Positions 8,107 to 17,085 are shown, numbered from the stretch's first letter. The stretch is 64,000 bases of DNA from Allomesorhizobium sp043769475 (GCF_043769475.1 NZ_CP171729.1:1550001-1614000), one strand, 5' to 3'. Numbers and translations are program-made. Notes: generated by a model from the sequence alone, not told the origin.

Positions 8107-8370
8107 GGCCGTTTCCTTTCCCAGTAGCATCGCTGCCAGCGGACGAAAGCGGACGGCGGGGATTGCGCGCGGAAACAGCCGCAAAAGGCGCAGTGCGCGT
8201 GGACCAGCTCCTCGCCATCGCCGGCTGGTCGCGTGGCCGGCCCTCTAGCGGGCAGGCCAATTGGTGGAGAAAGGATACACCCCCCGGCCAGAACCGGCAA
8301 CCGTGGCAGCGCCGGTTGCATTCCGCCGGCCATGCGCCAGATTCGGGCGAGGACGTGTTTGGAGGCGGCG

Positions 8371-8655
8371 ATGCAGGGCGAACGCAAGGCGATGCTGGTG
8401 CGCATTTCGGGCAGGGTGCAGGGCGTCAGTTTTCGCATATGGACGCGTGAGGAGGCCGAGAAGCTCGGACTGTCCGGCTGGGTGCGCAACGAGGATGACG
8501 GCTCGGTGAAGGCGCTGATCGCCGGACCCGAGGCTGCGGTCGCGGCGATGCTCGGCCGGTTCTGGGAAGGGCCTGCCGGCGCCATGGTTTCCGACGTCGC
8601 CACTGAAAGCGCCGATGCCGGCGAAGCGCCCGTCGGCTTCCGCATCACCGGCTAG
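8371..8655 (+). CDS. acyP: Acylphosphatase
   Basis: 94 residues, standard length. The catalytic block GRVQGVSFRIWTREEAEKLG carries the phosphate-binding loop and arginine, and GLSGWVRNEDDGSVKALIAG supplies the catalytic asparagine. It hydrolyses acyl phosphates in the cytoplasm. The ATG at 8371 has GGAGG 5 bases upstream; a longer frame to 8233 is not supported. It is followed by the decayed crcB and the pseudouridine synthase gene. Confidence 0.92.
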   Translation: MQGERKAMLVRISGRVQGVSFRIWTREEAEKLGLSGWVRNEDDGSVKALIAGPEAAVAAMLGRFWEGPAGAMVSDVATESADAGEAPVGFRITG

Positions 8656-8689
8656 TCGCGAAGCGTCGCCCTTTGCGATTGACGGGCCC

Positions 8690-8851
8690 CTGCCGGCGTG
8701 CTCGGCAGCCTCACCACCTCGGCCGTTCGCTGGATGTCGCGGTGCTGTGGGAGAGGGCGAAGCCGGCCCGGCACTTACGCCGCGGCCAATGCGTTTGCCG
8801 CCATCCTCGCTCTGTTTTTGGGTTTTATGGCTCGTAAGGAGCCTCGGCTGA
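8690..8851 (+). pseudogene. crcB: crcB (fluoride channel) C-terminal remnant
   Basis: No single frame is open, but the three frames together spell the end of a CrcB/Fluc fluoride channel: GVLGSLTT, then SLDVAVLWER, then GEAGPAL, then TYAAANAFAAILALFLG, then LWLVRSLG and TGA at 8849-8851. At least four small frame changes are needed, and the first half of the gene is missing between the acylphosphatase stop and here. So this is a truncated and frameshifted remnant with no product. The conserved motif order and the rhizobial context next to an RluC-type gene support the call. Confidence 0.7.
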
Positions 8852-8886
8852 TGCTATTGCGCCCGATTGGAAATGGATAAGGCACG

Positions 8887-9873
8887 ATGGCAGGCGTAGA
8901 GCAGATCAAGGTGGAGGCCGGCGAGACGGGCATGCGGCTCGACCGCTGGTTCAAGACGCATTTTCCCGGGCTCGGGTTCGGCCACCTCCAGAAATTGCTG
9001 CGTTCTGGCCAGATTCGCGTCGATGGCGGGCGCGCCAAGGCCGACACGCGCATCGAGCCAGGCCAGATGATCCGCATCCCGCCGCTTGGCGTCGACCAGA
9101 AGAGCGCCGGGCCGCTGACTGCAAAAACCATGCGCCATCAGGACGATGGCGACGTTCTCTCACAGATGCTGATCTACGAGGATCCAAAAGTCTTCGTCTT
9201 CAACAAGCCGGCGGGGCTTGCCGTGCAGGGCGGCTCGGGTGTGGTCCGCCATGTCGACGACATGCTGGAGGCTTGGCGCAATTCCAAGGGCGAGAAGCCG
9301 CGGCTGGTGCACCGGCTCGACCGAGACACTTCCGGCGTGCTGGTCGTCGCCCGCACCCGCCTTGCGGCGATGAAGCTCGCCGAGGCTTTTCGCGGGAGGG
9401 ATGCGAAGAAAACCTACTGGGCGCTGGTGAGAGGCGTGCCGAAAAAGCGCGAGGACAAGATTTCGACCTGGCTGGTCAAAGAAGCGACGCCGGACGGCGA
9501 CCGGGTCCGCGTGGCCCAGCACGGCGAAAAAGGCGCCGATCATGCGGTGTCCTACTACCGCGTTCTCGAACAGGCGGCACAGGCCTTCTCCTGGCTCGAA
9601 ATGGAGCCGCATACCGGCCGCACCCACCAGTTGCGCGTCCATGCGGCCTATATCGATTGTCCGATCATCGGCGACCCGAAATACTTTGAGGCCGACCAGA
9701 ACTGGGATTTTCCTGGCGGTGTCCAGAACCGACTGCATCTCCACGCCAGGCGCATTCGCATTCCGCATCCCGACAAGGGCGTGATCGACGTCACCGCGCC
9801 GTTGCCGCCGCATATGCGCCAGACCTGGAATTTGATGGGCTTCGATGACGCAAGCGGCGAGGAAGAATCGTGA
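8887..9873 (+). CDS. RluC/RluD-type ribosomal large-subunit pseudouridine synthase
   Basis: 328 residues. An S4 RNA-binding domain fills residues 15-65 (MRLDRWFK, LQKLLRSGQIRVDGGRAK) and the RluA-type catalytic domain follows, with the nucleophile Asp145 in LVHRLDRDTSG and the motifs FNKPAGLAVQGG and HTGRTHQLRVH. It isomerises uridine to pseudouridine in 23S rRNA; RluC (955/2504/2580) is the closest functional guess, but RluD is not excluded. Its TGA overlaps the GTG start of the EamA gene, so the two are translationally coupled. Confidence 0.9.
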   Translation: MAGVEQIKVEAGETGMRLDRWFKTHFPGLGFGHLQKLLRSGQIRVDGGRAKADTRIEPGQMIRIPPLGVDQKSAGPLTAKTMRHQDDGDVLSQMLIYEDPKVFVFNKPAGLAVQGGSGVVRHVDDMLEAWRNSKGEKPRLVHRLDRDTSGVLVVARTRLAAMKLAEAFRGRDAKKTYWALVRGVPKKREDKISTWLVKEATPDGDRVRVAQHGEKGADHAVSYYRVLEQAAQAFSWLEMEPHTGRTHQLRVHAAYIDCPIIGDPKYFEADQNWDFPGGVQNRLHLHARRIRIPHPDKGVIDVTAPLPPHMRQTWNLMGFDDASGEEES

Positions 9874-10787
9874 GCGGCGCGGCCGACACATTCGACCGGC
9901 GCGACGCTGTCGACATGGCCGCTGCCGCGATCATGGTCGGCCTGACCTTTTCATGGGGGCTGAACGGCGTCGCCGCGAAGCTCTCCTATGCCGGCTTCAG
10001 TCCGGTCTTCGTCTCCGTGGTCCGCTCGGCGCTCGCCGGCCTTGTCGTGCTGCTATGGTGCCGCTATCGCGGCATTCGGCTGTTCGAAAGCGACGGGACG
10101 CTTTGGCCGGGCTTGCTCGCCGGCCTGCTTTTCGGGGCGGAATTCGTGCTGATCTTCGTCGGCCTCGAATTCACCACCGTGGCGCGCAGCGCCCTGATGG
10201 TCAACACGATGCCGTTCTGGGTTCTTGTGGGCGCGCATTTCCTTCTCGGCGAACACATGACGCTGCGCAAGTGGATGGGCCTCGCCATGGCTTTCGCCGG
10301 CGTCGTCCTGGTGTTTTCCGATAAGCTCAGCCTCCCAAGCCCGGAAGCGATCACCGGCGACATAATGTGTCTCGGTGCGGGCATCCTGTGGGCGGCGACA
10401 ACGCTGGTCATCAAGAAAAGCAGGCTTGCCGTGGTCAGCGCGGAGAAACTGCTCCTCTACCAACTGGCCGTCTCCGCCGTCATGACACTGCCGCTTTTGC
10501 CGCTGGCCGGCCCGGCCTTGCGCGAAATCTCGCCGCTCGCTACCGGGGCGCTGCTGTTCCAGGCTGTCTATATCGTAGCCTTCACCTATATTCTGTGGTT
10601 CTGGTTGATGCGGCGCTATCCTGCGGCGGGGCTGTCGAGTTTCGCCTTTCTGACGCCGGCATTCGGCGTTCTGTGCGGCGGAATTCTTCTCGGCGAACCG
10701 CTCAGCGCCAAGATATTTGCCGCCCTCGGCCTGATGGCGGCCGGGCTGATCATCGTCAACCGTCCGCCGCGCCGCCAGCTTTCGTGA
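9870..10787 (+). CDS. EamA/DMT-family transporter
   Basis: 305 residues with ten hydrophobic helices arranged as two EamA repeats (residues about 15-150 and 165-300); the marker LIIVNRPP closes the second repeat. It sits in the inner membrane; family members export amino acids, nucleobases or other metabolites, and the substrate is not predictable here. The GTG start overlaps the preceding TGA (GTGA), and ATP12 follows 4 bases after the stop, so rRNA modification, transporter and ATPase chaperone genes form one unit. Confidence 0.88.
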   Translation: MSGAADTFDRRDAVDMAAAAIMVGLTFSWGLNGVAAKLSYAGFSPVFVSVVRSALAGLVVLLWCRYRGIRLFESDGTLWPGLLAGLLFGAEFVLIFVGLEFTTVARSALMVNTMPFWVLVGAHFLLGEHMTLRKWMGLAMAFAGVVLVFSDKLSLPSPEAITGDIMCLGAGILWAATTLVIKKSRLAVVSAEKLLLYQLAVSAVMTLPLLPLAGPALREISPLATGALLFQAVYIVAFTYILWFWLMRRYPAAGLSSFAFLTPAFGVLCGGILLGEPLSAKIFAALGLMAAGLIIVNRPPRRQLS

Positions 10788-10791
10788 GGCC

Positions 10792-11580
10792 ATGATGCGC
10801 GATCTCCTGAACGACCTAGAAGCCCAGAAATATCTGTCCGACCCGGACCCGATCCGCCGCGCGCAGAGCCAGATGAAGACGCAGCTGCCAAAGCGCTTCT
10901 ACAAGGACGTTTCGGTCGCGGCCGTGGAGGAAGGCTTTGCCGTTCACCTTGATGGAAAGCCGGTGCGCACGCCGGGCAAGGCGATACTGGCGCTGCCCAC
11001 CGAGAAGGCAGCCGGGCTGGTCGCGGAAGAGTTTGCCGCGCAGGCCGAAAAGATCGATCCTTCGACAATGCCCGTCTACCGCCTCGCCAACACGGCGATC
11101 GACGGTGTTATGACCGACCTGCAGGCCGTGCGCGATGATATTGCCAAATTCGCTTCGTCCGATCTGCTGTGTTATCGCGCCGACGCGCCGGTCGCTTTGG
11201 TCGAGCACCAGGTCCAGGCTTGGGATCCGGTGCTGGACTGGGCCCGCAGCGCGCTTGGCGCGCATCTCGTGCTGGCGCAGGGCGTTATCCATGTCGAGCA
11301 GCCGCGCCGGGCCATGGATGCAGTCCGCGAACATCTTGCGCTGCGCCGGGAGCCGTTGCGGCTCGCGGCGATGCACCTGATGACGACGCTCACCGGATCG
11401 GCGCTTCTGGCGATTGCGGTCGAAGCAGGCGCGATCGATGCCGAGACCGCCTGGTCGGCCGCCCATGTCGACGAGGACTGGCAGGCCGAACAATGGGGGC
11501 AGGATTCCGAAGCGATGGCGCGCCGGGCTTATCGCAAACGCGACATGATGGCCGCCGCGCGGTTGCTGGAAGCGTTTTGA
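10792..11580 (+). CDS. ATP12-family F1-ATPase assembly chaperone
   Basis: 262 residues. ATP12 signatures are KRFYKDVSVAAVEEGFAVHL followed by DGKPVRTPGK, WDPVLDWA and a C-terminal HVDEDWQAEQWGQDSEA. In mitochondria ATP12 binds free F1 alpha subunits before hexamer assembly; the alphaproteobacterial homologue is assumed to do the same in the cytoplasm. ATG follows the EamA stop closely with a GTGAGG site. The gene is a good alphaproteobacterial marker. Its end is 7 bases from the convergent small membrane gene. Confidence 0.92.
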   Translation: MMRDLLNDLEAQKYLSDPDPIRRAQSQMKTQLPKRFYKDVSVAAVEEGFAVHLDGKPVRTPGKAILALPTEKAAGLVAEEFAAQAEKIDPSTMPVYRLANTAIDGVMTDLQAVRDDIAKFASSDLLCYRADAPVALVEHQVQAWDPVLDWARSALGAHLVLAQGVIHVEQPRRAMDAVREHLALRREPLRLAAMHLMTTLTGSALLAIAVEAGAIDAETAWSAAHVDEDWQAEQWGQDSEAMARRAYRKRDMMAAARLLEAF

Positions 11581-11587
11581 AAATAAG

Positions 11588-11914
11588 TTACGGCGAGACG
11601 CCGAGCGCCCGCAGGACGTTCGGAACGGCCGGCAGCGTGAGCAGCACTACGCCGGCGAGCCAGATCGCTCCCGTGATCGCCGGCTTCGCAACTCCCGCCA
11701 GGCGCTCGTAGATTGCTGCCGGAACGCCGGCGATCATCAGCGTCAGGGTCGAGAGGATGAGCGCGCTCGCCATGTAGACGGGCTGCGTCATCATCGGCGC
11801 CCAGGTCGGGTACCAGACGGGATAGAGCAGGAATACAGCGAGCACCCAAGGGGAGAAGATGCCGTTGACGATGGCCACCGCCATGATCGGCACGAGCGCG
11901 TTGCGGTCCATCAT
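11588..11914 (-). CDS. Small membrane protein of unknown function
   Basis: 108 residues with three predicted membrane helices (VPIMAVAIVNGIFSPWVLAV, a central VYMASALILSTLTLMIAGV, and AIWLAGVVLLTLPAVPNVL). No known motif. The ATG at 11914 is one base after the stop of the YggT-type gene, with GGGGA 6 bases upstream; an ATG one codon later is equally possible. The tight spacing implies a shared transcript and possibly a shared membrane role with the upstream gene. Confidence 0.65.
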   Translation of the reverse strand: MMDRNALVPIMAVAIVNGIFSPWVLAVFLLYPVWYPTWAPMMTQPVYMASALILSTLTLMIAGVPAAIYERLAGVAKPAITGAIWLAGVVLLTLPAVPNVLRALGVSP

Positions 11915-11915
11915 A

Positions 11916-12224
11916 TCAGTTCCCCGCAGTGGCGACCGGCGCAAGGCCGAGATTGAGGAGAAGAACGAGATAGGCGACGCGCAACGCCATCAGCCACAAG
12001 ACGCCGAACACGAATACGACCGTCATCGACAGCACTTGCGGCGTTATCATCCGGACGAGCTTGGCGACCGGGTCCGTCACCTTCTTGAAGAAGCGCCAGA
12101 TGTAATTGTCCCAGTCCTCGGCGACGAAGAAGCCGAGCAGCAGCCTTCCGAGCATGGTGTACATGATCGCGGCGAGAACGAAGTTGGGTATGTGGAAATA
12201 CCAGTAGGTCCAGAAACTGCTCAT
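11916..12224 (-). CDS. YggT-like integral membrane protein
   Basis: 102 residues with an amphipathic middle (FFKKVTDPVAKLVRMITP) between two hydrophobic halves, the layout of YggT-family proteins, where a P-x-R-x-hydrophobic-P stretch divides the membrane segments. The N-terminus (SSFWTYWYFHIPNFVLAAIM) forms the first helix and VVFVFGVLWLMALRVAYLVL the last. Function of the family is unclear; links to membrane protein organisation and osmotic stress are reported for some. It leads a two-gene unit with the small membrane protein downstream. Confidence 0.65.
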   Translation of the reverse strand: MSSFWTYWYFHIPNFVLAAIMYTMLGRLLLGFFVAEDWDNYIWRFFKKVTDPVAKLVRMITPQVLSMTVVFVFGVLWLMALRVAYLVLLLNLGLAPVATAGN

Positions 12225-12281
12225 TCAAGGATCGATCCATGCCCCTCAGGCCGCTTATGACAGCGGCCTTGACGAAATGAA

Positions 12282-12307
12282 AGCGGGGTCCGTCGCCGGA
12301 CCCCGCT
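12282..12307 (-). terminator. Intrinsic terminator after the symporter gene
   Basis: Ten-base arms AGCGGGGTCC and GGACCCCGCT flank a 6-base loop. On the minus strand the stem is followed by TTCATTT, about 22 bases after the symporter stop. On the plus strand the run CTTTTT follows, so it may work both ways. Confidence 0.75.
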
Positions 12308-12328
12308 CTGCTTTTTCAATACCTTCGA

Positions 12329-14194
12329 TCAGGCGGTCTTTTCTTCCATGACCTGCTTGCCGCGCGGAACGCGGATTTCCTCGATCATGTTCTGCATTTC
12401 CACGGACGGAGCCTTGGTCAGAAGGCTGACGATGATCATGACGGCGAAGCCGAGCGGAAGGCCAAAGGTGGCGGACGAGATGTTCTTCACACCCCACCAC
12501 AGTTCCATGTTGGGCGTTGTCTTGTCGAGATCGGCGCCGTATTGCGTCATCACGAGATAGAACAGCGTGATGCCGAAGCCCGCGATCATGCCGGCAACGG
12601 CGCCCGTAGCGTTGGCGCGTTTCCACCAGACGCCGAGCACCAACGCCGGGAAGAGACCACCCGCCGCGAGCGAGAACGCCCATGACACCATAGACAGGAT
12701 GTCGGAAGGCTTCGTCGAAGCGGTGTAGGCCGCAAGCAACGCCACCAGCACGAGCAGGACGCGCGACACAATGAGGCGACGGTGTGTCGGAGCGTTCTGG
12801 TCGATCATCTTGTAATAGATGTCGTGGCTGAGCGCGTTGGCGATTGCGAGCAGCAGCCCGTCCGCCGTCGACAGCGCGGCGGCAAGACCGCCGGCGGCGA
12901 CGAGACCCGAAATGACGTAGGGCATGCCGGCCATTTCAGGCGTGGCGAGCACGATCATGTCGGCGTTCAGGTTGATGTCCGCGAAAGCGAGATTGCCGGT
13001 GACGCCTTTTTCAGCGCAGGCGGCTGCAATTGCAGCGACATCGGTTGCCGCCTTGCCGCAGATCTGCACCAGTGTGTTATCCGCCGCCGCCCAGTTCAGC
13101 ATCCATCCGGCCTTTTCGGCGATGTTGGCCGGGGTCAGACCCGAGGCGACGAGGTCGAGCATGGTCCACTTGGCGAACGCCGCATAGGCCGGCGCCGTGA
13201 AGTAGAGCAGGAAGATGAAGAGCAGCGACCACGCAACCGAAACGCGGGCTTCGCGTACCGACGGCGTGGTGAAGTAGCGCATCAGGACGTGCGGCAGGGA
13301 TGCCGTGCCGACCATCAGGCAGAGGATGAGCAGAAAATAGTTCTTCGCGTCGTAGCCGCCGTGGCTGAACGGCGTCGCATGGCCCGGAACGATGTTCTGA
13401 GCGGCTTCGAGTGCTGCAATGCCCTGCAGCGCCTGGCCCTGCATCAGTTGCGGGATCGGAATGCCGGTCTTCACCGTCGACATCCAGATGGCTGGGATGA
13501 GGTAGGCGATGATCAGCACGATGTACTGGGCGACCTGTGTCCAGGTGACGGCGCGCATGCCGCCGAGCATCGAACAGACGAGAATGCCGGCGAGGCCGAC
13601 ATAGACCGCGACGTTGAAGTCGATGCCGAGGAAGCGCGACGAGATGATGCCGGTCCCGAAAATCTGCGCCACCACATAAGTGAAGGAGCACGAGAACAGC
13701 ACGATCACGCCAATGAAACGCGCGAGGTTGCCGCCGTAGCGGGCCGACAGGAAGTCGGGAACCGTGTAGGCGCCGAACTTGCGCAGATAGGGCGCCACCA
13801 GGATGGCGACGAGCACGTAGCCGCCGGTCCAGCCGAGCACGAAGGCGAGGCCGTCATAGCCGAGCAGGTAGAGCGAACCCGCCATGCCGATGAAGGAAGC
13901 AGCCGACATCCAGTCGGCGCCGGTTGCCATGCCGTTATAGAGAGCCGGGACCCTGCGTCCGGCGACATAGTATTCGCCGACCTGCATGGTGCGGCTCAGA
14001 ATGCCGATCACCGCGTAGATGACGATGGTGAAACCCATGAACAGGTAGCCTATGACGCGGTTCGGAACGCCGATGCCGCTCAGGATCGCCATGAGCACGA
14101 TGAAGGCGATGAAGCCGCCGGTATAGATCGTGTAGATGCGGCCGAGGCTGGACGTGAAGTCCGAGCCGGAACCGCTTGCTGTGGTGTTGGCCAT
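12329..14194 (-). CDS. Sodium/solute symporter, SSF family (VC_2705 subgroup)
   Basis: 621 residues with about 13 membrane helices. SSF signatures include YYVAGRRVPALYNGMATGAD, SAASFIGMAG, GWTGGYVLVAILVAPYLRKF and ARFIGVIVLF. Members couple Na+ flow to uptake of monocarboxylates, proline or similar solutes across the inner membrane. The preceding DUF4212 small subunit gene, 17 bases upstream, marks the VC_2705 subgroup, in which acetate or lactate-like substrates are suspected. The last 25 residues (EMQNMIEEIRVPRGKQ) are cytoplasmic. Substrate remains open. Confidence 0.9.
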   Translation of the reverse strand: MANTTASGSGSDFTSSLGRIYTIYTGGFIAFIVLMAILSGIGVPNRVIGYLFMGFTIVIYAVIGILSRTMQVGEYYVAGRRVPALYNGMATGADWMSAASFIGMAGSLYLLGYDGLAFVLGWTGGYVLVAILVAPYLRKFGAYTVPDFLSARYGGNLARFIGVIVLFSCSFTYVVAQIFGTGIISSRFLGIDFNVAVYVGLAGILVCSMLGGMRAVTWTQVAQYIVLIIAYLIPAIWMSTVKTGIPIPQLMQGQALQGIAALEAAQNIVPGHATPFSHGGYDAKNYFLLILCLMVGTASLPHVLMRYFTTPSVREARVSVAWSLLFIFLLYFTAPAYAAFAKWTMLDLVASGLTPANIAEKAGWMLNWAAADNTLVQICGKAATDVAAIAAACAEKGVTGNLAFADINLNADMIVLATPEMAGMPYVISGLVAAGGLAAALSTADGLLLAIANALSHDIYYKMIDQNAPTHRRLIVSRVLLVLVALLAAYTASTKPSDILSMVSWAFSLAAGGLFPALVLGVWWKRANATGAVAGMIAGFGITLFYLVMTQYGADLDKTTPNMELWWGVKNISSATFGLPLGFAVMIIVSLLTKAPSVEMQNMIEEIRVPRGKQVMEEKTA

Positions 14195-14211
14195 TGATCA
14201 AATCCCCCCGA

Positions 14212-14472
14212 TCAATCTTCGGCGACGCCATGCTCTTCGTCGATCTCATTCTGTTTCCTGGCAAACCAGAACAGCATGATGACGAAGGCAATGAGCGAAC
14301 CCTGCGAGGCCATGTAGAAGCCGAGCCGGAAGCCGAAAATTGGTATCACGATGTTGTTGAGCGGAACCACGAACATGTGGACCACGAATCCGAAGAAGAA
14401 CCAGAGGGCCAACATGACGAACATGAGGCTTTTGGTCTTGTTCCAGTAACTTACGCGGTCTGGCGTCGCCAT
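14212..14472 (-). CDS. DUF4212 symporter small-subunit protein
   Basis: 86 residues, two membrane helices (LMFVMLALWFFFGFVVHMFV and GFYMASQGSLIAFVIMLFW) and a charged C-terminal tail (RKQNEIDEEHG). The family always accompanies VC_2705-type symporters and is taken as an accessory subunit. GGAGGAGGG stands before the ATG. The 271-base gap upstream to the divergent gene at 14744 holds an inverted repeat CGAATCC/GGATTCG (14598-14604, 14614-14620) that could be an operator. Confidence 0.85.
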   Translation of the reverse strand: MATPDRVSYWNKTKSLMFVMLALWFFFGFVVHMFVVPLNNIVIPIFGFRLGFYMASQGSLIAFVIMLFWFARKQNEIDEEHGVAED

Positions 14473-14743
14473 CGCGTCTTCCCTCCTCCAAAAAGGCCCG
14501 GCAATCCTCCTCGACCCACGGACCTGGTTGCCCTGTCGTTCCGAAACCTTCAGCGAAGGTGGAGCGACACATCGGAGGACGGCGTGCGGCGCGCGCGCGA
14601 ATCCGATGTTGGTGGATTCGTAACATTTGTTGCCATGGGTTGTTCATACAACTTTAGAATCACCGCGACGCGGTCGATGGTCGTTGGCGGTCGGCTTCGA
14701 ATGGAGCTAAGCTTACACCGCAGATGAATGCGGGGAGAGCGCG

Positions 14744-15370
14744 GTGGGATTGTTCAACAAGGTCGTTGCCGGTCTATTCGGCACCTCCGAAACGGTGGCG
14801 GACCAGCAGGCGCTGGCCGACTTCATGGATTCGCGTGCGGCGTTTCTGTGCCAGAAATGCGTCGTCGAATTCTGCAGGGTGAGGGCCGGGGTCTATTGGC
14901 AGAAGCTGTTCAGCGAGGCCGATTTCCAGGAGCAGCTTCGGCAATCGCGCTGGAAGAGCTATCCGCCGGCATTCGCGATGGTTGCCGAAGTGGTGGAAGG
15001 CGCGACCAGGCCGCACGCCGGGCAGAGGCAGCGGCGGCTGCCATCTGCGCTAGCGTCGGTGGCAGCCGAGGTTTTTTCGCGTTATCCGGTACCGGACGGC
15101 GCGCCGCCGGCCTTCTGGGACGATGCGCTGGTTTTGGTGCAAGAGCGGCTGCAGGCGACGCAGGCAGGGCCGCCGCGGCCGGTCAAGGACATGACCAAGC
15201 CGTCGGCACGCATGATCTTCGAGGCTCTGCCGCTCCACAAGGAGATCGTCACGCATGATTTCGACTATATCCGCAACAATCTGCGTATGAACCTCCTGCG
15301 CTTCCACGAGGATTTCCTGCAGGCTGCGCGCTTCGACACGCTGGTGCCGTCGTTGCTCGGCGAGGAGTAG
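14744..15370 (+). CDS. Conserved-type hypothetical protein, 208 residues
   Basis: Starts with GTG after GGGGAGAG. Soluble, rich in aromatic and charged residues, no signal peptide. The middle (FLCQKCVVEFCRVRAGVYW) contains three cysteines, including a C-x2-C pair, and the C-terminal half ends in a helical stretch (YIRNNLRMNLLRFHEDFLQA). I do not recognise a named domain. It is transcribed alone, followed by a short hairpin at 15393-15413, and divergent from the symporter pair. Confidence 0.7.
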   Translation: MGLFNKVVAGLFGTSETVADQQALADFMDSRAAFLCQKCVVEFCRVRAGVYWQKLFSEADFQEQLRQSRWKSYPPAFAMVAEVVEGATRPHAGQRQRRLPSALASVAAEVFSRYPVPDGAPPAFWDDALVLVQERLQATQAGPPRPVKDMTKPSARMIFEALPLHKEIVTHDFDYIRNNLRMNLLRFHEDFLQAARFDTLVPSLLGEE

Positions 15371-15392
15371 CAGGACCGAAGCCCGCAACGAA

Positions 15393-15413
15393 AACCCCGC
15401 TCACGCCGGGGTT
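15393..15413 (+). terminator. Weak hairpin after the 208-residue gene
   Basis: AACCCCG and CGGGGTT pair across a 7-base loop 22 bases after the stop codon. No T run follows, so termination would be weak. Confidence 0.4.
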
Positions 15414-15518
15414 CTGGTTCGCAGTGCGGATGCTTACACCGAACGACACATCACTTACCCGACCAGATGCGGCGGCGTCACGACGCGCATCACTGGCCTG
15501 AGCTACCGGGTCAATCGC

Positions 15519-15716
15519 CTAACGCTTGCGGTCCCGTTCGGCTTCCTCGATTGCCGCCTCGTGATACCAGCCGCTGCCGACGGCGACGCTGGCTATGTTT
15601 GGCGAGGCTCGGCTCACGACGGAATTCGCCTGGTCGCCACGGGCGTCGGCCTTGATCCGAGCCCGCTTGGGGAAGGTGTAGATCTTCGCCGACTCGTGAG
15701 GAAAAGGCGTGCTCAT
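15519..15716 (-). CDS. DUF2735 family small protein
   Basis: 65 residues. The N-terminal MSTPFPHESAKIYTFPKRAR and the C-terminal GSGWYHEAAIEEAERDRKR are the DUF2735 pattern, a small basic family found beside glnII in rhizobia. The ATG at 15716 has GGAAG 8 bases upstream; the longer in-frame extension to 16142 crosses the glnII start region and is rejected. Function is unknown; its fixed position divergent from glnII suggests a link to nitrogen assimilation. Confidence 0.78.
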   Translation of the reverse strand: MSTPFPHESAKIYTFPKRARIKADARGDQANSVVSRASPNIASVAVGSGWYHEAAIEEAERDRKR

Positions 15717-15904
15717 TGTTCTTTCTTCCGTGCTGTATTGGCCATCGGAGATAATGCTCAATACCACGAGCGCAACATATCTGTCCAAAAAAAGAGCAGG
15801 CTGACTAGTATTTAGGCAGGAGTCTGTTCTGCCGGTTCTTGGAGCATGTTGCAGCGCACCCGCCAGCCTCGATTTTGAGCGTTTTTTCCAAATGCGCAAG
15901 GAAG

Positions 15905-15920
15905 TGGCATGCTTGTTGCT
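15905..15920 (+). promoter_or_regulatory. Sigma-54 promoter of glnII
   Basis: TGGCATGCTTGTTGCT has GG and GC separated by exactly 10 bases and matches TGGCAC-N5-TTGC at all but one key base. It lies 77 bases before the glnII start. glnII of rhizobia is a known NtrC/RpoN target, so this is the expected -24/-12 element. Confidence 0.75.
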
Positions 15921-15996
15921 TAGTTTACGACTGGAATCGGCCTTGGCGGCCGGGATGTCGCGCTCCCTTCCAAGCGCATTGTTACGAGAGGCCGGA

Positions 15997-17037
15997 ATGA
16001 CGAAATACAAGCTCGAATATATTTGGCTGGACGGGTACACCCCGGTTCCCAATCTTCGGGGAAAGACCCAGATCAAGGAATACTCGGAATTCCCGACGCT
16101 CGAGGAGCTCCCCCTGTGGGGCTTCGACGGCAGTTCCACCATGCAGGCGGAAGGCAGGAGCTCGGATTGCGTGCTGAAGCCGGTCGCGGTCTATCCGGAT
16201 CCGGCGCGCACAAATGGCGTTCTCGTCATGTGCGAGGTCATGATGCCGGACGGCGTCACGCCGCATGTGTCCAACAAGCGGGCGACCATCCTGGATGACG
16301 AGGGCGCCTGGTTCGGCTTCGAGCAGGAATACTTCTTCTACAAGAACGGGCGTCCGCTCGGCTTTCCCGAGAGCGGTTATCCCGCGCCGCAGGGCCCGTA
16401 CTACACCGGCGTTGGCTATTCGAACGTCGGCGACGTCGCCCGCACCATCGTCGAGGAACATCTCGATCTCTGCCTCGCCGCCGGCATCAACCACGAAGGC
16501 ATCAACGCCGAGGTGGCGAAGGGCCAGTGGGAGTTCCAGATTTTCGGCAAGGGCTCCAAGAAGGCGGCCGACCAGATGTGGATGGCCCGCTACCTGATGC
16601 AGCGCCTGACCGAGAAATACGGCATCGACGTTGAATATCATTGCAAGCCGCTCGGCGACACCGACTGGAACGGCTCTGGTATGCACGCCAACTTCTCCAC
16701 CGCTTTCATGCGCGAAGTCGGCGGCAAGGAGTATTTCGAGGCGCTCATGGCGGCTTTCGACAAGAACCTGATGGATCACATCGCCGTCTACGGCCCGGAC
16801 AACGACAAGCGCCTGACCGGCAAGCACGAGACTGCCCCGTGGAATAAATTCAGCTACGGCGTCGCCGACCGTGGCGCGTCCATCCGCGTGCCGCACTCCT
16901 TCGTGCGCAATGGCTACAGGGGCTATCTCGAGGACCGCCGCCCGAATTCGCAGGGCGACCCCTACCAGATCTCCTCGCAGATTTTGAAGACGATCGCGAG
17001 CGTGGAAATCGGAGCGGCGGAGAAGGCTGCGGCCTGA
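15997..17037 (+). CDS. glnII: Glutamine synthetase II (eukaryotic-type)
   Basis: 346 residues from the ATG at 15997 (GAGAGG upstream); the frame is open further to 15892 but that part spans the promoter. GSII signatures are YIWLDGYTPVPNLRGKT, WGFDGSST, FGFEQEYFF, GINAEVAKGQWEFQI, GSGMHANFST and VPHSFVRNGYRGYLEDRRP. It makes glutamine from glutamate, ammonium and ATP as an octamer and is not adenylylated. With glnA and glnB convergent and close by, it gives this genome two glutamine synthetases in one locus. Controlled by the sigma-54 element upstream and ended by a strong terminator. Confidence 0.96.
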   Translation: MTKYKLEYIWLDGYTPVPNLRGKTQIKEYSEFPTLEELPLWGFDGSSTMQAEGRSSDCVLKPVAVYPDPARTNGVLVMCEVMMPDGVTPHVSNKRATILDDEGAWFGFEQEYFFYKNGRPLGFPESGYPAPQGPYYTGVGYSNVGDVARTIVEEHLDLCLAAGINHEGINAEVAKGQWEFQIFGKGSKKAADQMWMARYLMQRLTEKYGIDVEYHCKPLGDTDWNGSGMHANFSTAFMREVGGKEYFEALMAAFDKNLMDHIAVYGPDNDKRLTGKHETAPWNKFSYGVADRGASIRVPHSFVRNGYRGYLEDRRPNSQGDPYQISSQILKTIASVEIGAAEKAAA

Positions 17038-17085
17038 TCATTCAAAAGCGATGGGGGCCGCGTGCCTGCATCGCTTTGCTTCAAC

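Noticed and set aside
12782..14197. 471-codon plus-strand frame opposite the symporter
   Set aside because: Antisense shadow of the symporter helices; no start signal.
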